Source of the DNA: Mesostigma viride
Taxonomy: Eukaryota > Streptophyta > Mesostigmatophyceae > Mesostigmatales > Mesostigmataceae
DNA length: 64,000 nucleotides
Direction of reading: 5' to 3'
Assembly (NCBI GenBank): GCA_009746045.1
Contig: RPFO01000097.1
Coordinates: 841,646 to 905,645 of the forward strand
Below, piece after piece: positions 11,999 to 22,861 of this stretch. A model generated the notes under the pieces. It did no database searches. It was not told the DNA's origin and saw only the letters and a list, made by a program, of their open reading frames with translations. Both the position numbers and the translations under genes were made by a program. The first letter of the stretch is position 1. Every line of letters starts with the position of its first letter.

Positions 11999-12899
11999 CG
12001 TGGCGATGGTGTCGGTGGTTGAGGCGGTCGCTGACCGCAGCAGGTCCGCATAGGAGAGCGGCGGTAGGTCGCCAGCATCCTGCCGGGGTGGCTGGGATGC
12101 GATGGTGGCCGTCTGCTGCACTCAATCTTTGGGACCTGTGTGGCCAGGGCCTCGGTGTGGGCAGTGATGGCTTCAAGTTTCTTCACGAGCACGCCGCACT
12201 TCCCCTCCACCTGGTTGAGGCGGGAGAGGAGTGCAGCATGCGCCTCAGATGCCTGCGGGCCGTGGTCTGCAGCGCCGTGAGCTGAGGTTGTAGCTTGTGT
12301 GCGACCTTGGTTTCCGTGTTGGAGACCTTGGCCTCCACCGTGTTGAGCGCTGTGGTCATGAATGTCATCTTCTCGGCCAGCGGCCTGGTCACGTGCTCCT
12401 CCAGCACTGCTCGGATGTCATCCTTGCAGAGGGAGGGAGCCAGTGTGGCTGCCGGCTGCGCAGGCTGGGCTGGGTATACGTAGCGGAGCTTAGGGACGAT
12501 GCCCATAAGAGTTTGCTGGAAGAAGCTGCACAGGATAGCGAGGCGGTGGTGGAGCTCTGGCCTGGCGAGGAACCCCTCCAGGTCGGCGGCAAGGATGGGC
12601 CACCGGGCCCAAGGAGCTTGCGTTCTTGTGCTAAGAAATGCACTATTTCGGCGCATTCTTCCATGGTCAGCTGCAGTCAGCTGCTGAAAGAAAAGCGGTC
12701 GTAGTCTGGTAGGTACTGTCACTATTGGTTTTTGTCGTACCATGGTTTCTTGGGCTCTGGCGAGGCGCTTGGCGATGGATTTGCTGGCGGTGGGTTTGCG
12801 GGCCCAGCCGACTGCATGGGCAAGGACGATCGCGAGTGGGTTGGGCTGGGAGCCCGAAAGCTCCTTTTCCAAACCCCGTTTTGCTTTTGGAGTCGTCAT
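11999..12899 (-). CDS. Gag-like ORF of the gag-only DIRS-like element (one frameshift)
   Basis: It starts at ATG 12899 (MTTPKAKRG). The first part is basic. The middle (about 12600-12450) is rich in Phe and Leu and could be the assembly domain. From about 12430 it is helical with heptad-like spacing (coiled coil), and this continues in a second frame (LLSRLNQVEGKCGVLVKKL) after a one-base shift near 12240. It ends as the 3' region begins near 11989. No zinc knuckle is seen. The gag assignment rests on position and architecture, not on a recognised domain. Confidence 0.5.
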
Positions 12900-13089
12900 A
12901 GCTGCTTGTCACGTGCTGCTGGAGTCGATACTGCGTTTCAGCTGTAACCGATTATACTGGCGAGTGCGTCTTTAAAAAAAGGCGCATCGAATGCAACAGC
13001 ACGTCAAGTGGTCTGACCGAATTCGGGGCTCAGACGCAAAAGATCTGAACTCCGCCGTCAGCCATACCGCCGTCAGCCATTTTCGTTGC

Positions 13090-13905
13090 AGATCAATCTT
13101 CGAGCAAACGATTGGCATTCCTATGGGGATGCCAATAGCTTGTTGGTATACATTGCCCGCAAAACAAATGAAGGTGTTATCAACAAGATAGGAGATCCAA
13201 TGAACAAGGTCAGCCTTCGTGATAATATAATTATAAGCATCCCGCACGATAGCACCTGCCGCAATCCCTGACTGAGCCACGTTGCCGTGGGCTTGGTCTG
13301 AGAAACATACACGTGCAGGTGGTTGCGCCCGTGAGGCCTACGTGCACACAGACGAGTAAGGAGGCTATGTCTAAATGAGCTTTCAAATCGTGCAAATCTA
13401 GTGTGGTATATAGAGTGGTGAAATCATAGGTGGCTATGGGCATAGGTATACGCTTCACTGCTGCTGTCTTAGAACGGCTAAGGGCGGCAAGGCGTAGGCG
13501 TACTTGGGCTGAGTCTATGACGATCCAACTACCAGCGCATTCATACCCGGCTTTCGACAGCACCTCAACCCATAATGCATTGGCTTCGGGGAGAAGAGCA
13601 TTCAAAGCATGGCAGATGAAATTGTGATAGTTTGTGTGATTGGGACTAGTTATTTTGGGCCTAGGATGCGGTACAATATCTTCTCAGGGCCGGGTCGGCC
13701 CTAGATGCCATGCAAACAGAATCTTGTGAGTGATGCTTTGGTAGGTTCTGGAAGGTCGGTGCACGTTGCGCCACGCCTGCTTACCAGTTCCGCCGTCGGT
13801 AGCGCACCTAGGTGAGATTGGTCCGAGGACGAAGGTCTCGTCCTCTTGGTTTGATGAATCTAAAATGCGGTTAAGCTTACACATTGAACCTGGGCAACTA
13901 TCCAT
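13090..13905 (-). pseudogene. Penelope-like element RT fragment
   Basis: The minus strand reads ATYDFTTLYTTLDLHDLKAHL (RT motif A of Penelope-like elements, 13450-13390) and, in another frame, DNTFICFAGNVYQQAIGIPIGMP (13175-13110), the motif B region. Upstream, 13905-13684 gives a further open stretch that probably belongs to the N-terminal region. The YADD motif C and the GIY-YIG nuclease are missing: the fragment stops where the gag-only element begins. At least two frame breaks. A recognisable relic only. Confidence 0.6.
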
Positions 13906-14489
13906 TTGTAGCTAGTCTTGCTAGCCATTATAAGTGTGTATTAATTATAGCTTGGCATCAAGTTGCGGTGCCAGATATCTCACGACCCCAGTCGTGAAGC
14001 GCAATCTGCTTTAGGCCACCTTGATTCTTCGTCATTCCGGCACATTTTATCTTTCGCTACGTAGCTCAGGTCAGAGTGTAAATCTGGGGACGTAACACGA
14101 GTAGGGCATGCATGCTTTCAGGCTTTTTGGATGGAAAACATTATGCCTAAGTGGCCTTGTACAAATAAAAACCTCCTTCAGCTTATGTTCAGGTTTTAGC
14201 ACGCATAACCTTATGACTTGAGCTAGACTTGTCGGAATGACTTGGGACTTGAAACACAGTTGTCCCCCTGTTAGACGGATTCTTGCTGCGTTTCAAAGCA
14301 TTTTTTTGACTTGTTTATATAAAGTTATTCCCAATGCCCGGTAAAAAAAGGGTCCTTTTGCGAATTGCGGGGCAATTAATAACTACTCGAGGTTTTGCCC
14401 TTTCCATGATGCTCAGCAAGCTACAAACTCAGGGAACTATAAACGCTGCGTACAGTTTTGCGAACAAATGTGTGCATTGGCTGGGGCAT
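13906..14489. other. No gene recognised
   Basis: AT-richer unique DNA with no open frame of note. Phrases such as GACTTGAGCTAGACTTG (14216) faintly resemble 16180-16200, which may reflect an old repeat. Confidence 0.4.
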
Positions 14490-14828
14490 TAAATGAAATG
14501 AAATGAAATGAAATGAAATGAAATGAAATGAAATGAAATGAAATGAAATGAAATGAAATGAAATGAAATGAAATGAAATGAAATGAAATGAAATGAAATG
14601 AAATGAAATGAAATGAAATGAAATGAAATGAAATGAAATGAAATGAAATGAAATGAAATGAAATGAAATGAAATGAAATGAAATGAAATGAAATGAAATG
14701 AAATGAAATGAAATGAAATGAAATGAAATGAAATGAAATGAAATGAAATGAAATGAAATGAAATGAAATGAAATGAAATGAAATAAAATGAAATGAAATG
14801 AAATGAAATGAAATGAAATGAAATGAAA
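14490..14828 (+). repeat. (AAATG)n microsatellite, about 67 units
   Basis: An almost perfect pentanucleotide array with one AAATA unit near 14783. It continues directly into (CAATT)n and then a LINE 3' end. The long Ile-Ser-Phe-His open frame on the minus strand is an artefact of it. Confidence 0.97.
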
Positions 14829-14947
14829 ATCAATTCAATTCAATTCAATTCAATTCAATTCAATTCAATTCAATTCAATTCAATTCAATTCAATTCAATT
14901 CAATTCAATTCAATTCAATTCAGTTCAATTAAATTCAATTAAATTAA
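14829..14947 (+). repeat. (CAATT)n microsatellite merging into a LINE tail
   Basis: About 20 CAATT units, degenerating to AATTAAATT next to the LINE 3' end at 14948. LINE-type copies elsewhere in the window end in short arrays of the same kind, such as CAATT or AATTTA. Confidence 0.95.
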
Positions 14948-15038
14948 AGTGTAGCATGACTCCGTTGGGAGATCATGTAGCATATATTCCTTGCTGGATG
15001 GATGGAGGTGGGTGAAGCCGCGTAATCGAACTAAGCTA

Positions 15039-16816
15039 ACTTCTAATGTCCAAAAACCAAATGTCCTCATTTGAGGACATAGTCCTCGTTTGAGACGGGG
15101 GGGGTCAGGGGGGCGGTTTTGGCGCCAAAGTTGGTCCTGAGGATCCCTGGTGGGTTTTGGCGCGAAACTGGGATAGGTACTGAGCGCGCCAAGCCCCCGG
15201 GGTCGACAGGGGCCGACCGTACCTGGAAAATATGAGGCGAGGAAAAGTACCTACTACAGCAAGAACGTTGCAATGTAATCGAGCATTTTGTCGAGTGACG
15301 GCTATGGGGTCGTTCCAGTTCTGAGGCTTGCCTGAACGTTATAGGCCATTATTTTGCCCCGAATGAAGACAGAACTTTAGATCATCATCTAGTCATTTCG
15401 AAGATGCTGCTTTTGACGTGCAGGTGCTTTGTATATGTCGAAAATATTGTTCATGAACGGATTTTGGCATCGTTGAAGAAAATCTGGAAGCTACGTAGAT
15501 GGCATGATAGGTCAGTATGCAGTTCGGTTTTACAATTTCTTTTTCCGCCCAGTAGCTGCGGATATCGCGAGTATGGGTTATGGTACGCTTCTGGGTTAAT
15601 GGGCGACCCGGGCAACAGAGGGACCTGGGCAGTTAGATGGGTCAAAGAGTCTCCATTTTTTCGTCGTGATATCGCAGTCACGCCTGGCGAAAACCACGGC
15701 GAGCGCGAGCCATATTTTACTTTTGCCGCAAGGCTGGGTGCTTCCCGGGCGTCACCGTCCTTTAATATATATTTCTTGAGCTGTCCCGCGCAGCTGGCGG
15801 CCTGGGCGCACGTCAAGAACAAGGTTCCGGATGTCATCCGCAACCGCATCGTTCTAAATAAGCGTGTCAAGAGTATCGTAGCTTATAACCCCCGCAGACT
15901 TAATGATTCCGGTTCTTTTCAATGCCCAACGTCGTGGTTGTGATTACGCCTATGTCCGGGGAACTTAAAGGAAGTTTGCTGGGTAATGCTTTCTTTTCCC
16001 GTGGTGTCACTGAAAAGGTAAACGGCCTTGCGTCGTCAAAACAGCAGCAAGTAGAAGTCACTGTGCTTAGTTGCAATGTGGTAGTTTGATTTAACACATA
16101 TACTGCCTTGTTGCTGAAAACTTTTTCAAGGCTTGCTGGAATGTTGCCCATATGTTTCTAACGCTTAACCTCATGTCCAAGTGAGCTAGACTGGCTTGGA
16201 AACTTGAGCTTTTCATGCTTACATTGTGCTTGTATTGCTATTTGTGCCTCTTTGCAGTATCTGCTTCATATATGATTGAAGGCTTCAGCATCATTGTCGA
16301 GCACCGTGGTGGCAGCCAAGCCTCCAATAACGATCACAGACCTAACCTTGGCAAGTATTTGCTTCTTATTTCATTCTTTGGACTGAGCTAGCTTTGAGCT
16401 AGCTTTACACCTGCTATTTGGCCTGCACCATGGTCCCTGGCTGCCAGTTACATTTTGTGCCCCCCCCGGCAGGCTGCAGGGTCTAGGATAGCGAGGGTGT
16501 AATGTAGACATGTTGTGGGCACCTTGGGTGCATTTTCAGGACCAGCCATGACCTGGCCCTGCCTTCTTTCTGGGCATATTGTTGACTTGAGTGCTTGTTG
16601 GTCACTCGCGTAGCGACCCCCCTGCATTCATAAATCGTAAACAATTATACAATGAGCATATTTCATGGATGTTAAGCATTGCTACTCTTGAACATATCAT
16701 AAATGAACATGGTTCCATGCCGTACCCATGGATGTGTTGAAATGTGTGAGTTATTACAAATGGTATCCATGCTTAAAAATGTCCTCATATGAGGACATTT
16801 TCTTGGTGATTAGACA
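15039..16816. mobile_element. DNA transposon with imperfect ~40 bp TIRs and an 8 bp target duplication
   Basis: CTAAGCTA occurs on both sides (15031-15038 and 16817-16824), and removing the insert restores the LINE 3'UTR. The ends share TCTAAT, CCAA and AATGTCCTCA(T)nTGAGGACAT in inverted order: 15056-15080 and 16778-16800. Each subterminal word is itself palindromic. An 8 bp duplication fits hAT and some other superfamilies. No transposase motif is recognised inside. Confidence 0.65.
15404..15943 (+). CDS. Unassigned open frame inside the 8-bp-TSD transposon
   Basis: A 179-codon open frame, moderately basic, with no signal peptide, Cys cluster or DDE motif that I recognise. The C-terminal stretch (KNKVPDVIRNRIVLNKRVKS) looks protein-like. 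It may be an exon of a degraded transposase or chance coding. An overlapping minus-strand frame is open too, which lowers confidence. Confidence 0.2.
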   Translation: MLLLTCRCFVYVENIVHERILASLKKIWKLRRWHDRSVCSSVLQFLFPPSSCGYREYGLWYASGLMGDPGNRGTWAVRWVKESPFFRRDIAVTPGENHGEREPYFTFAARLGASRASPSFNIYFLSCPAQLAAWAHVKNKVPDVIRNRIVLNKRVKSIVAYNPRRLNDSGSFQCPTSWL

Positions 16817-17344
16817 CTAAGCTATCTAGTCTAGAAAACCCTAACTACTCTACTCAGCAAAGCGCCCCTTCCGCTTGGGGAGAGGGGGCTTGCCCACAGG
16901 GGCTAGTGTGTGAGCCTGGACAATCTTCTGCCACCTCTTCTTGTTCTGCATAGCAGTCCAAGCAAGATAGAGGGAGTGAATGCGGTGTTCAAACTGAGCC
17001 ATGGGACCACTAGGTCGGCCAGCAACATCTGTGTGTAGTTCATGGCAGGTTTACCGAGCTTTCTAGGAATGTCCTTGGGGCCAGGCCAGGTCAGGATGTG
17101 CCGCCCTGGTTGTCCAAGCCGCTGGGGGCCGGTCAGACCAAGGGCGTTATCTACCTGACTGGTGCGAGCAAGATGTACGTCCTACAACAAATGCTATCCT
17201 ACGCAGTGCCTAATCTCGTCCGAAATGCAAGGCATACCGGCCTGAAACAAAGACTCTAACTAATGTTCTATGTGTGGAAAACCCTACATTCAGGACCTGT
17301 CGAAGCATCCTGTAAACCGTGCCATCCAGCTTGGCGGCCAGTTG

Positions 17345-17610
17345 ACTCGTATGGCCGTCTGCCACTCAGCAGGCAGAGGCTCATAAGAGAGCAGGACACG
17401 GTTGCAGAACGCCAGTAGAAGCTCCCGCACCGCCGGATCAGGGGTCTTCAAGAGCTCAGCAGAAATGTGGTCGGCACCGACTGCCGCGTCGAACCGCAGG
17501 CGAGCAAAGGCGCCGTCCAGTTCCTCCAAAGTGAAGGGGTGGACGACGTCGTTGGTGGCAAGGCAGCCCTCCGGCGGGGACTTGGTAGTCCGCGGCCAAG
17601 GAGGGGGCAC
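17345..17610 (-). pseudogene. LINE ORF2 remnant: RT N-terminal segment
   Basis: Encodes CLATNDVVHPFTLEELDGA through LPAEWQTAIRV, the segment just before RT motif 1 in LINE A (24360-24590). At 17340 it joins out of frame to the region after the RT domain. No catalytic residues remain. Confidence 0.7.
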
Positions 17611-17910
17611 TAATTAATTAATTAATTAGGTACATAACTCCGTTGGGAGTAAATGTAGCACATATCCCATGCAGAGAAGGGGCATATGGCTTTAATACAT
17701 TCTAAGCTACTTCCTGCAAGGGTGGGAATGTAAACGACACTTGCTCTAGGTGCACCAAGGGCACCTGCACCCCCATGATCTATCAAGCTATGCCCAGCTA
17801 AGGGGGAGCCTGTCATGTGGGGTAAGATCAAAATGGCTATACGAGAGCTAGGGCATGGCTTCTCATCAGAGAGTGACTCTCTGTATATGCAGGGCTGAGC
17901 TAATTCTTAA

Positions 17911-19799
17911 GGGGAGGGTCCCATGGAAATGTATCAAAACAGAAGCCCCCTAATAACTACAGAAATGCAACTGACAACCACTGAATGCTGTTTGGGGACC
18001 ATAAACATGATGTTTGGGCATGCATACTACCACTTGTTGGGGGTACTACCCCCAGCCATACACCGGCTATGAGCTAAAAATAGAAAAAAACGCTGTCCGG
18101 GGCACATCTTGCCCACAACAGTGGGAGAACCAGTTGCATGAAAAAAGTAATACCCATATAAAAATGTCATGGGACATGGTTTCTACCTAATTGGATCAAC
18201 AAAATCAGCACATCCCTTTGAGTTATTAATTTTTGGGCCAAAAATACGCTTTTTTTGGCGGGGCGTCCCCATACACACTCATAACACATCAATTTGGCCT
18301 AAAAAGTAATAGTCAAATTCTGTCATGACCATAGAAGGCACTGTCAAAGTTTGGCGGCATTCTGAGCTCAGCTGTAGCAGTTATTAATTTTGGCAGTTGG
18401 CCACCTGTGCAGGCGCTAAGGAAGGCATTAGTGAGTATTAAGGCACACTAACACTTCCTATGCCATCCAAAAAAGGCTCCTGACCGTGCCCAATTCGACC
18501 ACAATGTACAAGGAGGTGGCTGGGCACGTCATGTGCCCTTGCCTCACCTCGACACGGGCAACCTGTTGCGTGTGTGCACAACAATGAGGCAGGTAGCTCT
18601 ACATGCCTAGCCAACACTTCTAAAGCATATTCCAGGTTTATGGTGTGAGCATCATCCCAAAACCAAGCTGACCAAATTCAAACACACCCTAGAAAGCCAT
18701 ATCCACTAATTGCCCAACAAGGGTAACAACAGACAGTCCACAGAGAAAGCAGAATTATCATACATGCTGCTTGCCAAGGCTTCTTACCATGGTTACCTTG
18801 TCTTGCTAGCATATGAATTAGGGCTCTCCCATTTTAGTGGGAGAAGGCCAACAGGACCATGATAACCCCTACCTACGTGCAGTTCCACCCATGCAGTATG
18901 CCCCTCAGAAAAACCACTACCACCTTTTTTTCCAGCGCACTTGTTTGCCAAGAAACAAACTCAAGCTGGTGAGCCTCTAACCACAATGAAGCCTCTGCTA
19001 AGAAAGGCCGCGTCAATATTCACACAAAACTGAGTGCTGTTAGCAATCTCCTTCCAAAAAACCACTCAGCAAATCCCTGACAACTTGACGATATGCCACG
19101 GTCACGCTTTGACACGTCCCAGCCATGCAACGTACATAAAAACCACTGAAAGGTGCCAGGAATCTGGCGATTATACCTGGCGCTAACTGCACGGAAAGAA
19201 GCCGAAAACTTGCGTTGATAACCCATAAAGGAAGCGAAACATTCATAGGGTCACGCTGATCACACGATCGTACCATTACCGGCATTGTCCTTCGCCCAGC
19301 GGCGCAGGAAAGAACAACCTTCCATGGAATAATCAGACGCGCATCCCGCGAGCCTAGAGAGTGTCTTACCGATCATGACGGAAATCTTGCCGAAACCCAG
19401 CAAATTTTTTAAAGCTTTACCAATAACAATTTAAACGCATCCTTGACGCTAGGTAAAGCCCATAAAACCTGACAATCATCGCCGCCAGCGTGCATTCTAA
19501 TTTATTCCTCTCGACGAAAACATCAGATTGGACCCCCGTGGCGATGGTCATCAATAAAATCATCGACATGCACTGCAAAAAGCGCGAACTCCGCTACGAA
19601 GTAATATCATAAACTTGCCGTCTTTAAGATTAGCACAGTTTCTCTGCATTCCGCGAGCTATCTTTTTCTACTCTGCCTGAAAGCACGTCGCCATGGCCAG
19701 CTCCGGTAGGGGTGCGCGCCCCGTGCACCACTTTTTCACGGTACGGACGGGTACCGCGAAATTTTTCGGCGTCAAAATATTCGCGCCGGGACCGTCCCC
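17911..19799. mobile_element. TTAA-flanked non-autonomous DNA transposon
   Basis: TTAA at 17907-17910 and 19800-19803 flank ends GGGGAGGGTCCC and GGGACCGTCCCC, a 12 bp inverted repeat with one mismatch. Excision to a single TTAA restores the 3'UTR order seen in the copy at 57440-57490. The target fits piggyBac-type transposition, but the ends differ from the CCCT ends of the piggyBac at 30696. No transposase is visible in 1.9 kb. Confidence 0.7.
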
Positions 19800-19939
19800 T
19801 TAATGCAACATCCATGGGGGTCCCATTATAGGCAGGGCGTGGCTGAATTCTTAAATGCATCATCCATGGCCATTATGGGCGCACATGCGCTGGGGCCCTT
19901 CTAATCTACACTACTGCTATATTCCCTAGACTGGGGGTG

Positions 19940-20794
19940 CCTGCCAAGGCTTGTGGTCGACGTGGATGACGTCCCCCCTCCAGTATACCGGTTTCCCCCC
20001 TGCGTTTGCCGGATCTGGAGGTACTAGGTCGGCCATAGCTCGCGTCGCCGTTGTTGCTGGGCCAGGGTCAGGTCGTCGTCCAGCGTGAAGTGAGTCCTCG
20101 ATCGAGAGCTTCTTGCGGTTTTAAAGAAACAACAGCTTGTCTGCCATGTACTAATTTAAGGTGAGGAGCACGGGTGCCGGGCCAGCCTTACCCCGCGCGC
20201 GGGGGAGGCGAACAGCCGACATGCGCAGCTCACCAGTAATATGCATGGGGGCAAGAATATGTCGCGCTTAAATGCCGTAAGAAGGGTCGTCGAGTCCTCA
20301 CCTGCCGGCTGGTCGAAGTGCTTGACGATGACATTGTGGCTACGCTGGGTGCGGTCGGCCTCCTCGCGGAGGTCGAGGGCTTGTTGCTTAAGCTGTGCCG
20401 CGATGGTGGAGGTGGTGGAGGTGGCGTGGTGCTTGAGCAGGTCCACCCAGGTCTGGGTGGGAGGGGCATCGTCGCCTGCATGGGCCAGCGTGGGCTGGCT
20501 TGGTGGCGATGTCCCTCACCGCCTGGGCGGTGATGCCGGTGGTGTTCTGCATGCACTCGAGGGCGATGGCGGTGTCCTTTAGGCGTAATGGTCGATGTCG
20601 AGAAGCTGGGAGGTGGCGGTGGAGGTGGAGGTGGCAGTGGAGGTGGAGGCGAGGAGGGTGGAGGTGGAGGTGACGGTGGTGGAAATGTGAGGGAGCTCAG
20701 CAGCCAGCGTGCCGCCCATTGCTGCCACATCGGCAGCGAGGGGGGTCACGTGCTGCTCGAAAGCTTCCTTAAGCATAGCAATACCCCACCACAC
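19940..20794 (-). CDS. LINE ORF1-like protein (ORF1-only element, frameshifted)
   Basis: A nucleic-acid-binding LINE ORF1 type. It has an N-terminal region (EQHVTPLAADVAAMGGTLAAELP) and a Thr/Ser-rich linker encoded by a purine-rich tract (20590-20690). A helical segment follows (AAQLKQQALDLREEADRTQRS), then the start of the RNA-binding fold (HNVIVKHFDQPAGEDS). The C-terminal part (about 20230-19940) is in other frames and matches 57060-57270. Homologous to the ORF1s at 63130-64000 and 56954-57272. Confidence 0.55.
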
Positions 20795-20810
20795 TCATCG
20801 AAAATGGCTG

Positions 20811-22736
20811 TGTTTGAGTGTATATTTTTTGCGACCGGTTCAGTCCTTTTCGGTCCCCAAGTACCGTCGAACCACAGCGCGGTACCTAAAATTGCGTAAC
20901 GGAAACTGAAAGAACCGAAACTGTAGGATGTTGTCATGGACCGTATGAAGGAATTTTGTCGCCCGTACGAGGGATTTGACGCACCGTACGAGGAGTTGTC
21001 ATGGACCGTATCCGTAACCGTACGATGGAACCGCGAGTTATAGTGACCACCTGCCTCCGTAGCAGGGCAGGCAGGGAAGGTAGAGGCTATGGCACTCGTT
21101 AATATTAATCTAAGGGGAAATTTCGCCAAACGTGCAACGTGCGTGCTCACATACGACTTTCGGTGGGTACCTAAAAGGAGTAAAATACTTGCCTCATGGC
21201 TTGTTCAAAGCCGACAGGGCGTACTGTGGGTTTACTGTATTCCTAAGGTGCAAATACTTAGGAGGCGCTGGGAGGCGTGCAAAATTTGATGGCCATTGCC
21301 TCGGGCATGGTCAGATATGGACACTAGTTAACAGGAAGGTGAGATTTAACTGGAAGGTGAACAAACTTATGGGAATATCGAAATTTGAAGCGGCAGGCAC
21401 TCTAAAATTTCATCAAGAATCGCAGCCTTGGTTGGTCATGACGATGATGCGCAGTTTAAGAAGCGTCAGAAAATGGGGCAGGCTTTCATTTGCACCTTTA
21501 GTGGTACGGATTGAGGCCAGCTGTAGGGCTCTCAGGTCGTTGTTAGTATTAGTGTAGGCTTGCAGACTGTATGGCTTCTGGTGCCCCGTGCGAAGGTGTC
21601 TATTCTTTATCGTGTACTCACGAATCCGACGCTTCGAATATTTTACAGCTGCAAAGCGTCACGACGGCCGCGGTTCCAGTGGTGCGTCAAGGTTTGGTTG
21701 TTATATACATGAAGAGGGCCGCTCGTGTAACCATTCGCCACGATAGTTTGTGGATTACCTTGGCTGCTCAGGCAGTCTTCAGGATAGCTCTTATGAGCCA
21801 AGTTGATGCCGATTTATCAATGCAGCGTGACTGCAGCACATACCGGACCTGTGCAGTGAGAATTGCGGACATCATTGCTGCAGCTTTCTTTGTTTACTTG
21901 ATGGTAGCAAAGCTGTGCAAACCTTCTGGAAGTCAGATATTGGCATGGTTGTGCAGCATTGTGGAAGCTCGATTTGTTCCCCAGTTTCTTGGCCCTTTTT
22001 TTCTATCAATAAGTAGGTATAGCAATATGGTATGGCTAACCGGCATGCAGGGGTCAGGCAGAGTCGGTATGCTTTCACTGCCAAGGGCAGCAACTTGCAC
22101 GATGCACAGCTGGCTCATACATTATTTGCCTATATATTGCATGCATGAGTATTTCTTTGCATGGTAAGTGTCTTCAACGTGCATGTGTGCGATGTTTTAT
22201 CGTGAGTCCAGCGATACTAGACTCTATGCGGCATGCGTGTATGATTGCTTCGTTGAACGACAGTAAAATCATGTTTCTTGTATGCAGGGCGGTGAGCCAG
22301 TGAGCCAACTGTGTATTCTATGCTTATTAGTGTCACAAACATGTCAGTGAGTGAGAAATGGTTGAAACAGCCCTGAAAACCATCAAATCTAGTGGTCACT
22401 TACGATCGTGTACTCTACCGTATTATACCGTATTATACTTTATACGGACCCTGAGCGTATAAGCGTGTATTACGTATAATGGAACTCTGACCCTGATGGA
22501 TCGATGGGTGGGGACACACAATCCTACCGGTCTAATCTATCTACGACATCAAGCCAACTCTAGTCTAAGCTCTCTACCCTAGCTCTCTTCATGTATTATT
22601 TAGTTAGCTAGCTAGGTGGTATGCAATGATTGTGGAAATGTTAGGCCATTCGTGGTTGACATGCGTGGACATTCATTTATATTTATTCATTTATTTTTTA
22701 TTCATGGACATTGGCTATTCCGATTTAATGATGTAA
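20811..22736. other. Unassigned intergenic/repeat DNA
   Basis: Contains a duplicated word TTGTCATGGACCGTAT (20930 and 20997) within a CGTACGA-rich stretch. The open frame 21571-22167 has no recognised domain. A TATACG-rich block (22410-22470) ends in TCTGACCCTG and could be one terminus of a hAT-like element whose other end I cannot find. About 100 bp at 22487-22590 match the 3'UTR of the LINE at 60385-60430. Confidence 0.35.
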
Positions 22737-22861
22737 TGGGTGGTAGCAGTATTATCAAGGAGGAAAATTAGTTAGCATCTTTGACACAGGAGTGTAACTC
22801 GCGACTCACACTAACTACTACTTGGAATAATGTATATCAATTCAGATCAGTAATTGAGCTT
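22737..22861 (+). repeat. ~110 bp segment duplicated at 26781-26891
   Basis: The segment GGTAGCAG...TAATTGAGCTT flanks the LINE insertion on the left and recurs intact after it. It is part of a tandem duplication that predates the LINE, because the LINE target duplication (TAATTGAGCTT) lies inside its end. Confidence 0.7.

Larger units (their letters stand above)
10873..13083 (-). mobile_element. Gag-only derivative of the DIRS-like family
   Basis: On the minus strand a 5' leader (13083-12900) precedes a gag-like ORF (12899 to about 12000), which is followed directly by the same 1117 bp 3' region as copy 2. RT, RNase H and recombinase are absent. The leader resembles that of the second gag-like ORF (30493-30655). 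It could be mobilised in trans by a full element. The 5' boundary at ~13083 is inferred from that similarity ending. Confidence 0.6.
14948..17610 (-). mobile_element. LINE A-type fragment, internally deleted and interrupted
   Basis: The 3' end is at 14948 (minus strand). The 3'UTR runs to 15038, is interrupted by the 15039-16816 transposon, and resumes at 16817. The C-terminal ORF2 region (16850-17335) is joined directly to the RT N-terminal region (17345-17610, EELDGAFARLRFDAAVGADH). All of the RT catalytic core is therefore deleted. At 17611 it is cut by an ORF1-only element tail. Same lineage as 22862-26672. Confidence 0.75.
17611..20810 (-). mobile_element. ORF1-only LINE-like element (interrupted)
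   Basis: Minus strand: ORF1 (about 20794-19940), then directly a 3'UTR (19930-19804, resuming at 17906) ending at 17611 in a TTAAT-type tail. The 3' end has the hairpin with CTCCC/GGAG arms shared with the LINEs. No ORF2 lies between ORF1 and the 3'UTR. The 3'UTR is split by the TTAA-flanked element 17911-19799. The 5' end is uncertain (about 20774-20810). Confidence 0.7.

Noticed and set aside
14489-14833. Ile-Ser-Phe-His repeat protein on the minus strand
   Set aside because: Pure translation of the (AAATG)n microsatellite.
20230-20730. Pro/Ser-rich minus-strand protein
   Set aside because: It is an out-of-frame reading of the ORF1 region. The frame with ORF1 similarity is different.
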